A stretch of DNA of 64,000 nt from Cydia pomonella (Eukaryota; Arthropoda; Insecta; Lepidoptera; Tortricidae): positions 4,216,001 through 4,280,000 of the forward strand of contig NC_084711.1 of the NCBI RefSeq assembly GCF_033807575.1, written 5' to 3'. The notes beneath the pieces are model-generated. The model had not been told where the DNA came from. It made no database searches and saw only the letters and a list, made by a program, of their open reading frames with translations. A program made the position numbers and the translations under genes. Below, in pieces: positions 55,613 to 64,000 of this stretch; the first letter of the stretch is position 1, and every line of letters starts with the position of its first letter.

Positions 55613-57519
55613 TTAAGGATTTTAAAAATAAGTATGTGAAGCATAATAGAAAGTCATAAAAGGTACAAATGATAAAAGCCCCTTAAAAGATTTAAGACCT
55701 CTCTAAAAGGCCTGCAGCACATTTATTTTGTAACACTTTTTGGTACCTTTACGGGTCCTCGAATGAATGAAAAAATATAGAAAATCCACAGAGAAGTTCC
55801 AAGTAAGCATATTAGGTACAATTTGCGCATTGGCATAAATTTACATACCTACTAGATACACTGCTTTTACAAATCAATATTTAAATACCGTATCCTGGCC
55901 CACATATGAAACCTTGAATACATTGTTATATCCATATCCATAACTCATAAATATGCTAAACTGGATTTTAAATATAAGTACATGTAAATACAAGATGTTT
56001 TTTCAACCCTAAGCCATAAACGAGGTGAATTGAGGTATATAGGTCATAAGCAACTTTTACATTGGGACCAAACCCGAAATCGCGACAAAAAATTGCCTGT
56101 TTCATATGTTTTGGCCGATGTCGAAGTTTTCTATTTTTTTAATTTATGGGTTTCATAGATAGTAAAACGCGCTTAGTATATAAGTTATAGTAATACCTCT
56201 GTATATATCCATTATGTATATTGTTAGTATAAACTATATATGCATTCACCTCGTAAAATATGACAAAATAACAAAAATTATATAATAACGACCCGAACAT
56301 ATTACATTTTTCAAGTATCAAATACTTACAGAAAAATATAACGTTCTCTTTAACTTTTCGATATCTACAAAAAGCACGCGGACTAAGAAAAGTTGTGTGT
56401 ACTTTTAAGCATACAATAAAATGTGTTTGACCCGGCTAGGATCGGAAAAACAGCCCGTATATGAAAAAATGTACTTATTTCTAATTAATAGTAAGTGGGG
56501 CGCGTTTCTTTGGCTGTCGGCGGTTACCATGCAATGTTGGCACGTATGTAATGTATATGATTAATTGTTACATATGTGACTGATGGTTAAATAAAGTGTG
56601 GGGTAGTTTATGTTAATTACTTTAAAAGCAAAGAAACGTGAATATAACAAAGAAACAGAGAGTTAACACTTAAATTCTTCGAAACATTACTACCTATGTA
56701 TCTAAATTTAGGTTACAATTATTGTAGTAGTATTTAACAATTTTACTAGCAAAATCGCAATTACTTTCAAAAGCATAGTATACTTACTACTAGAGATGCC
56801 CCGAATAGTGGTTTTGGTCGAATACCGAATATTCTCTTTTCTATGATATGGGAACATTTTGAGTCACAATTTTTATGAAAACTGTTCGCCAATAAAGCAA
56901 AACGTTTGCTAAGATATATATTTTTCGCCACACCAACTAGTAAAAGCCCTCTTGATTGTTCAAAGAGATTCTAATGAGAAAGTTGCATATTTGTTCTACA
57001 TATTTACTAATTTATAAAAATATACAACAATATTTAGTTGTTGTTGTAGACCTTCTACCTTTACACTTGTTTGTAAACGAATGCTACGACGCGACGGCGT
57101 AGCACGTAGCGCTTAACCGTACACTTTATGTTGGGCCATAAAACTATGAAGTTATGTGGAGCACGACAAAGTGGAGTTTTAACTATATTTAAGGTCAATT
57201 CATATAAATGTATTATGTGTATCAATGGTAAGTTATAGGTACAACACGCCAAACCTAGCACCAATCAATCAATAAATTTTTCGTGTTATGGCTCCATCAA
57301 GGTGTTGATGATTCTGCCAATGTCGAGGATGGATAAGACATGGCTAGTATAATGAATCTTATCATATTACGATCATAGACAGTGTTCGGTGACCTAGCAC
57401 CAAAATTTGGTCGCAGTTACATACTTATACATTGTGTCATTCACGACGCTATTAAGGGTTAGATATGACAAATCTGCACGTTATCGTGGATGTGACGTTT
57501 TTTGCCACTTGTGTGTTAT
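55613..57519. other. AT-rich non-genic stretch
   Basis: No coding exon recognised. A GCTACG-rich segment at about 57080-57115 echoes one at 37496-37545. Confidence 0.45.
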
Positions 57520-57652
57520 TTCTACTCAGAATCTCGCGATTATCATACGAAGTATATGGGGAAATGGTTACACAATAGGAAAAAAACTGAGACATTTTTT
57601 TATCTCATTAGGATCGAAAGAGTTCGTGATTCTGAGTAAAAATAACACAAAA
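57520..57652. mobile_element. MITE family B, copy 2
   Basis: Left TGTGTTATTTCTACTCAGAA then TC; right GATTCTGAGTAAAAATAACA, inverted. The interior shares TTATCTCATTAGGATCGA-like sequence with copy 1. Confidence 0.7.
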
Positions 57653-59074
57653 TTTATAAAACACAAAATTATTAAAGTGGCATTTATTAAAGAAACAATT
57701 AATTACAAAAGTTGCCAACGTTTGAAACGTATTAGTCCAATGAGCTAATCATATGGACTGTTCAAAGTAAAAAATGTATACCAGTTTATTGTGGCCTAAA
57801 TTGTAGGTATATTGTCGTGTTCCTATTGGCCTTTAAAGAATTTAAACAGTATGTTTGAAGCACAGTGTTTCAGTTACGGTAATTACGATTAATAATGACC
57901 GTATGCTAATATGCCGTGACCGTTGTTTTTCGATAAGTAAATAACCACAAATTAGCGAACATGGACGGACGCATTTACCATAAACGCAATATTAAAAATC
58001 ACTTAACATTTTAAAACACTTGGTTTTTAAACTTAGGTTTGTTTACATTAACACGGGACCGTAAGACACGTCGGTGGTCTCAGACACCAAAGCGGGTACT
58101 AGACCCCACTGTTGCAACAAACAGCTGGCTAATTTGCAGCATTAACAAAACAATAGCGTTCTGCGCCATCGCGAGCGCAACTAAAGAATCTCTGACAAGC
58201 TACAACCGCTTCTATCTCAATGCACTAAGGTTTAGAAGAGCTTGATGCACAACTCCGCTTACGACGGTTGGATGTAGCAGACTACTCGAAATTTAATACG
58301 GCGGTGGAAAGCCAGGGGTGGGGCAAGGTCACTCTCGGTCCACGCAACCAAGCAACTAAACGTACCACTTTGTACGCGATATGTATCGGTCTCCGACGCA
58401 CGAGCAATTATTGCTGGAGATTGCTAGGACCAGCACGCGACCCGATAACACCTAATTTGGGACTGCGCATGTTAAAAGCCCAATAAGGACCTTGGGCCAG
58501 TTAAATCTCATAAACGCTCGGTCCGGATTGGGCGTCAAAAGTCAAGCTTAATGAAATGGATTTATTTCTAGAATGTGTGTCAAGTTTGACTGTTGTTTTA
58601 CTAATTTACAACGTTTATTTGTTCCGTTTAATTTTCCCGCAGATTAGTTTTGTGAGTGCTTATGAAATAGACGATTGCGTAAATAAATACATAGCGTGCC
58701 AACGAAAAAGATCTGAAACGTCTGACTTTGATAAGGTGTTGTAATAACGTAAAGGGTCGTAACATTCAGAACCAATAAGCGAACTAAATCTAACCTTAAT
58801 CTAATTTAGTATTTAGGTACTTAAATGGAATGTTTTCGCAGTAATCGCAGTGCTTACCTCATTACAGCTCGGATGGTAACTATTAGGTTTATAGGTACAA
58901 ATAATTAAGTTACCTATACTTACTTACATACAATCTATTTAGAGGAGTTCTAGTTTCCGCTGGACGTCAAGATGACTAAGTTATTTCACGTTAATTATGA
59001 AAACATACTCTTAAATAACATTAATTATTTTAATTCAATCAAGAAGTCAAATTACTGATTGAGGATATTTTTTT
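57653..59074. other. non-genic stretch with moderate GC
   Basis: The segment 58040-58500 has higher GC and short open frames but no recognisable domain or splice pattern. It may be an old transposon piece. Confidence 0.35.
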
Positions 59075-59262
59075 ATATTACATCGGTGGCAAACAAGCAT
59101 ACGGCCCGCCTGATGGTAAGCAGTCTCCGTAGCCTATGTACGCCTGCAACTCCAGAGGAGTTACATGCGCGTTGCCGACCCTAGACCCGCCCCCCCTCGT
59201 AGAGGTCTGGTAACCTTACTTACCGGCAGGACCACAACACTATAAGTAGGGTTTTTTTTATA
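59075..59262 (-). mobile_element. dispersed retroelement tail, copy 3 (partial)
   Basis: Inverse of the last ~190 bp of the repeat at 28376-28730 (shared GGCAAACAAGCATACGGC and GAGTTACATGCGCGTTGCCG). Confidence 0.78.
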
Positions 59263-60548
59263 GTTACGATTACGAACATAAAAGTTTCCAACGAAAAATT
59301 TATACGTTACTTTGTTTTCGTAAAGATTGATTTTAGTTTATCATTTTACAAAGTTAACTTTTAGCGTGTTTAAATTGTAGAATTTTAGCTTTAAATTTAT
59401 TCGTATAAAATTATGAATCTTGGTACCTTCTTGGTACGTATAGCTTTTATAAATAAATAAAAAGTGAGAATAGGTTATCAAACAAATGTTCTCCTCCTCC
59501 CGTCACTTTTGTGCCCTTCATTGTCGTTTGGAAAACATGTAAGTCTAGGACATACTAGACACTTCACTGTGAGTATAACCTAAATACAAATATCTCGGAC
59601 GGCCTCGGCAGGCTCGGATGCCGTTACATTTAAAACTAACGTTCGTTGCAATCGGCAATTTGTTGCTTGACCTAAATCCCTAATTTCGACAGCCGCTTTC
59701 GATGCATTGTGTACACGTTCGAAAAATGCATGCTTTACAAGGAATTTAACATATTGCAGTGTTGAAGGTTGGATAACATCTTTCTTTACAGAGTTTATAT
59801 CTTCCGCATTCTACGAAACATCCAGGAGAAATAAGTTATGTGCAGTACCTTAATCGAGCAAAGAAAATATTCATATTACGGTGAAAATACTTTTTTAACA
59901 TATGTCTCCTACAATATTTTATGTCGTTTAGGTTAGTGCGTGGTTAGCGCTACATATAAAAATAACAGACGATAAGGGGTCAATTAGTATGAAGGGTTCT
60001 ACAACTTCTACAGGATTCTACTTACATAGTGACACTATATGATTGCTTCTGAGTGTGTGAGACATCTAGCAGCAGGTTAAGGATATACCGCAAAATACAC
60101 CGTCAATTTCCTTGATCAATGAGTCACGTTCGCCGCCGCATCGCTGCCGCGATTATGAACTTCGTTCCTTTTATCACGGAAATTATTCCCTGCGGCGGCA
60201 ACAACGACGCCACAACAGTAATGTAGCTGCAGTTGAAATCCGAACGTTACCTTTACAATTAATTATGGAGTGTATAAGAAGGAGGAAAATCTCTTATGGT
60301 GGAACAGCTGTTGTAAAAGTGTCCAGCTGTCAGCTGTAAATAATAGTTCGAAATCGCTCCGGTGGCGCTAGGATTGCACAAGGACATGACATGAACTTAG
60401 ACTGTAAAATAATATAGAGATGAAATGGGGAGGGGCAACAAATAGCCCGACCAAATTACGTAGGTTGTTTTTGGTATGTTGTTAGGAATCTTAAAACGTG
60501 TTTTTAATTTTGTCCTTATATACTTCTTACTTACTTACTTGTTCTTAT
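59263..60548. other. AT-rich non-genic stretch
   Basis: Short open frames near 60112-60339 have no recognisable content. Nothing else is supported. Confidence 0.4.
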
Positions 60549-60815
60549 GTGACGACCGGTCTGGCCTAGTGGGTAGTGACCCTGTCTACGAAGCCGATGG
60601 TTCCGGGTTCAAATCCTGGTAAGGGCATTTATCCGTGTAATGAGCATGGATATTTGTTCCTGAGTCATGGGTGTTTTCTATGTATTTAAGTATTTGTATA
60701 TATTATATATATCGTTGTCTAAGTACCCTCAACACAAGCCTTATTGAGCTTACTGTGGGACTTAGTCAATTTGTGTAATAATGTCCTATAATATTTATTT
60801 ATTTATTTATTTATA
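60549..60815 (+). mobile_element. full-length tRNA-type SINE
   Basis: A-box-like TCTGGCCTAGTGGGTAGT, B-box GGGTTCAAATCC, then the body with CATGGATATTTGTTCCTGAG and GTGGGACTTAGTCAATTTGT, and an (ATTT)n tail. Copies at 15017-15239, 13875-14055 and 47671-47735 confirm the ends. Confidence 0.85.
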
Positions 60816-60912
60816 CTCCATACAATTAATTTCGCGGTTCGTTATCGTACTTATCGTCTACATATAATATGTAAAACGAAAGTAATGTAACGACGCACAG
60901 AGTCGGCTTTAC

Positions 60913-60963
60913 CAGCTTAAACAGTCCGAAGTCGCGGTCACTATCTGCGGTAATTTGCGGCAT
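60913..60963 (-). CDS. possible first coding exon of a minus-strand gene
   Basis: A GC-richer patch holds ATG at 60961-60963, 17 codons (MPQITADSDRDFGLFKL) and a CTG|GTAAAG donor at 60913/60912. Upstream sequence is GC-rich like a 5' UTR (GCGCGCCGCCGAGCG). It is on the strand of DCX-EMAP and could be its start, but the exit phase (0) does not fit the cassette entry (phase 1) directly, so another exon would have to lie between. Speculative. Confidence 0.25.
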
Positions 60964-61320
60964 GACTGGATCGCTCGGCGGCGCGCCCACGTCGCTGAGA
61001 ATCTGGCATTAAGTAAGTGTATGAATTTCCGCGCGATTCCACTAATGTGTTTTATGCTTAAAATGCCTGTTATTAATATAATTATTAAGTATGCGAATGT
61101 TTTATGGTATTTGAGCTTTTCCAAGTCGTGTTCGAACCTCGAACCTTCGTGTAGCCTCCTACTCATCTTATCCGTGCAATATTACATCAACTACCAAAAC
61201 GCACTTTCAAATCCACTAGAGTTCCGCATTCCCGACTGCATTCACATGCGTGTAAATCTTAGTAGAATTTAAGAATCTTCGTGCGTAGATAGGAAAGACA
61301 GGCCTAAATAAATAAAAAAA

Positions 61321-61759
61321 ACGCTCAAGTGCGAGTTCGTTTTACTCGCGCACCGAGGGTTCCGTCCAAACTTTGAATTATCTCGTGTAACTATATAGGC
61401 GAAAGAGTTTTGATCAGAAGTACCTATAAGTACTAAGTAAAATTCTGTAATGGTATTTTTTTCACATCATCCTTCATAAAAAATGTTTTGGAATGTAAAA
61501 TTTGAGCTCTTTCAAATGATACCCCACTTAACCTAATCACTAGACTTTGAAATTTTGCCCCCTCTTCATTTTGGGCATTTCCCATAGTTAATAAAAAAAA
61601 TATTTTCAATATGTCTGGGTTAGCGTTGTTCATAACTATACCAAATTTCAAATTGATAGCTTAAGTGGTTCGCGAGATATTTAGCGATATGACAGACAGA
61701 CGGACGGACAGAGTCATACCATAGGGATTCCTTTTGTATCTTTTTGGTACGGAACCCTA
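61321..61759 (+). mobile_element. GGGTTCCG dispersed repeat copy
   Basis: Starts CGCTCAAGTGCGAGTTCG and GAGGGTTCCGTCC; ends with GACAGACAGACGGACGGACA and GGTACGGAACCCTAG. Same family as 24092-24408 and 25253-26516, without the 5S-like insert. Confidence 0.72.
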
Positions 61760-62195
61760 GTAGAGACGGAGTACCTAACTCATATACAAATGAAGGCACA
61801 CAAAAATAGGTACTTCAATACTCAATCCCTTAGAAAACCTTATCCCTTTGAATTAGGGCTTATGATAGGTCAGTTAAATATGTTGAACAGTACTTACGGT
61901 ACTAAGGGCTTTTTACATACCTACTTAATGCAGTTTTCTTGAAGGGAAAAAGTCTTCGCGTGCTTGCGGTACTAGAAATATGTCGTAAATCTAGGTATTA
62001 CAAGCCGTTTGTACTTATAACGTTACACTGCACGAATGCTATGGAACTAGGTAATAGAATAACTATATATTTTATAAGCATATAAAATGTAAAAAAATGC
62101 TGAAAAAATAAAATAAGTAGTGGTTCTGTAAGCTGTACACATCGCGATACAATAAGCTACATAATATGCTTACAAGATTTATTATTATTTTATTT

Positions 62196-62445
62196 GTTAG
62201 CCTGTTGTGTCCCACTGCTGGGCAAAGGCCACCCTCTCTTTCTTACACGCGTCTCGGTCTATGGCAATATTAGGTCAATATTTCCGAAAGACGTCAAGAT
62301 CGTGCCGCTACCTCCTTCGGGGTATGCCGTGTCGCCGCACTATGTTTGGTGTCCACTCGGTAGTTTGCTTGGCCCACAAGTCGTTTGGCATACGGCAGAT
62401 ATGTCCAGCCCAGTCCCAATTAAGCTTAGCGGCTGTTAAGGCTAC
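62196..62445 (-). mobile_element. RTE-type LINE 3' fragment
   Basis: The minus strand encodes pieces like NWAGHICRMPNDLWAKQT and the plus strand begins TTGTGTCCCACTGCTGGGCA, typical of the 3' ends of insect RTE-like elements. Frames are broken. Confidence 0.55.
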
Positions 62446-62756
62446 AAGATTTAAAAGTAAAAAAATACTTACTTCACTGAGTTGTTATCTTATTATTGGC
62501 CGAAGTGTTAGCGAAGTCCCCGTTTTGGTTCGGGCAATCTGCTTTCGTATGCCTATGTTTGTATGTTCGGATATTTTTTTTTAAATTAAAAGTTGAAAAT
62601 TTGAACTGTTTATTTCTTGTATTTTGAAGTTTTACATCAGTACATCTTCCGATAAAAAAATAAATAAATAATAAAGCCTTTTTTATTTCCATATCGTTTT
62701 TTGTTACATTGTGTTGGTTTTGATTCTAATCAAATTTGATTTGCTTTTAGTTCTTT

Positions 62757-63131
62757 TTACATTATGGACCCCTGTCGGGTATAGGCCTCCTCCATGTTTC
62801 TCCATTTGTCTCGGTCTTTGGCCTTGATTGGCCAATTTTCGCCGGCTATATCTATAATGTCCTTCGACCATCTTGTTTTGGGTTTTCCTGATTTTCTCTT
62901 CCCATGTGATCCTGGCCACTTTGTGATTTTGCTGATCCATCTTCCATCTGTCATCCTGGCTATGTGGCCAGCCCATCTCCATTTCTGCTTGAGTATAAAC
63001 TCAAGTGCATCTATGACCTTTGTTTTGGATCTGATATGTTTACTATTAACCTTCTCCTTTAGTTTTATTTTTAGGATGCTCCTTTCTATAGCTCTTTGAC
63101 AGGTTCTTATTTTTAGTTTGGTTTGGTACAT
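62757..63131 (-). pseudogene. RTE-type LINE reverse transcriptase, C-terminal remnant
   Basis: The minus-strand frame of 124 codons contains CQRAIERSILKIKLKEK, IRSKTKVIDALEFILKQKW, RWAGHIARMTDGRW, GKPKTRWSKDIIDIAG and DRDKWRNMEEAY. This is the conserved C-terminal block of RTE-like reverse transcriptases. The catalytic part is absent upstream, so this is a 5'-truncated copy with an intact short frame. Confidence 0.82.
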
Positions 63132-63198
63132 CTTCCGATACTTAGCTTAATCTATATTTGTTTTAGATTGATGTTCTCCTCTACAGGTCGCTATTCTC

Positions 63199-63627
63199 AA
63201 GCGATTTCGTGAAATTTTGGGAGCAGGTTCAGTAGGTACATTGATTTTTTCTGTCGTTTATTTTTTGGAAAATGTACAAAATGGAGGAAATTGGCATAAA
63301 GAACTTAAGTGCCATTAGCGTTTATGGCACTTAAGACCACTGTGACGGTCTGATAATGACTTAACGAAGTAAGTATTTTTTACATGTTTTAAGCTTATTA
63401 ATCTTATCGCGAGGTTTGTTCACAGACTCACAGAGACACTAGTTACAGTGAACTCACAATGGTTTTAAGTGTCATAGACGCTAATGGCTCTTAAGTTTTC
63501 TCAAGTGCCAGTAGGGTGTGGCAGTTGAGTCATTTATGTCAATTTCAACCATTTTCCAAAAATCCAAAAGACAGAAAAATGATATCCGATTACCGAACCT
63601 CCTTGCAAAATTTTACGGGAATCGGTT
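63199..63627. mobile_element. large foldback element, ~430 bp
   Basis: About 100 bp at the left (GATTTCGTGAAATTTTGGGA, GCAGGTTCAGTA, TTTTTCTGTC, TTTTTTGGAAAATG) pair with the right end inverted (CATTTTCCAAAAATCC, GACAGAAAAA, ACCGAACCTCC, TGCAAAATTTTACGG). An inner pair (ACTTAAGTGCCATTAGCG and inverse) extends the palindrome. Confidence 0.75.
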
Positions 63628-64000
63628 AAGAAATGCGAACTGCAGAGGAAAACAATCGGACATACGAAAGCATTCTTGCTCAAGCTGAAACGGAGACCTT
63701 CGATAACGCTCGGTCAATTACGTAAAGTAAACGAGAGAAAAACCATGAGCAAGCTATACAAGGAGAATTTTCTTTTTGGGTCACTAGACCCCGTGCTGCT
63801 ACTCGAAAACGGTCTTAGAAGGTCTTCCATCGATTTCAAATTAATGAATATTGGCGTTTACAGATTCTGGAAAAAATATACAGAGTGCGAGAGAAAGGTA
63901 ATTTTTCACAAGTTTTTTTTTGATGCCAATCCATCCCATTCCTGTATAACTGAAAAAAATAGCATAACTTTGCGTTTCGATCGCTACGAAGCGTAAACGA
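63628..64000. other. window end, unexplained
   Basis: An open stretch 63676-63996 on the plus strand encodes basic text (LKLKRRPSITLGQLRK...) ending just before the window edge. No domain is recognised; it may be repeat-derived. Confidence 0.25.

Noticed and set aside
60112..60339. 75-codon open frame with many Arg/His residues
   Set aside because: No domain, no splice context and no codon pattern; probably chance.
1..64000. CRISPR array, bacterial operon or phage features
   Set aside because: Split genes and insect repeats show a nuclear eukaryotic genome; tandem repeats here are exon copies or hairpin units, not spacer arrays.

Overview
The window looks like a piece of a lepidopteran (moth or butterfly) nuclear genome. 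It is AT-rich, its genes are split by many introns with GT-AG borders, and it is littered with insect-type repeats: tRNA-headed SINEs, CR1/L2-like and RTE-like LINE pieces, a decayed mariner, and many short foldback (MITE-like) elements. The order assignment rests on recalled familiarity with these repeats and on gene resemblance, not on a search.

Layout. 1-3230: a SINE cut by the window edge and a 5'-truncated, frame-broken LINE on the minus strand. 4985-11075 (+): a five-exon tetraspanin. 12182-13701 (-): a two-exon ALKBH4-type dioxygenase, convergent with the tetraspanin. 14391-24720 (+): a ten-exon protein with a Gly/Pro/Met-rich N terminus and three U1/matrin-type zinc fingers, divergent from ALKBH4 across about 690 bp. 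24721-31509: repeat-rich intergenic DNA with a dead mariner. 31621-52658 (-): a long gene for a doublecortin-domain EMAP protein (DCX-EMAP), read as 18 continuous exons covering a DCX domain, the HELP motif and the WD40 region. A four-copy exon-like cassette lies further upstream; the true 5' end was not found. 52659-64000: no confident gene; a hAT-like element with an 8-bp target duplication, SINEs, RTE fragments and foldbacks.

I rebuilt the exons by hand. Phases match at every joined boundary: tetraspanin 311 aa, ALKBH4 321 aa, zinc-finger protein 362 aa, and DCX-EMAP 831 aa from the exon at 46944. The four genes have no evident shared pathway; they look like ordinary chromosomal neighbours.

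The most unusual signal is repeated partial exon duplication. Three of the four genes carry extra copies of their own exons: a stop-containing copy of tetraspanin exon 4, a copy of zinc-finger exon 7, degenerate tandem copies of the DCX exon, and a four-unit exon cassette at 52.05-52.66 kb in which three units keep compatible splice phases and open frames. A second signal is a 36-codon open extension in frame after the DCX-EMAP UAG stop, a candidate readthrough region. Other points of interest are a 5S rRNA-derived segment inside a dispersed repeat, a MITE nested within a MITE, a tandem array of hairpin units, and a 30-bp perfect palindrome.
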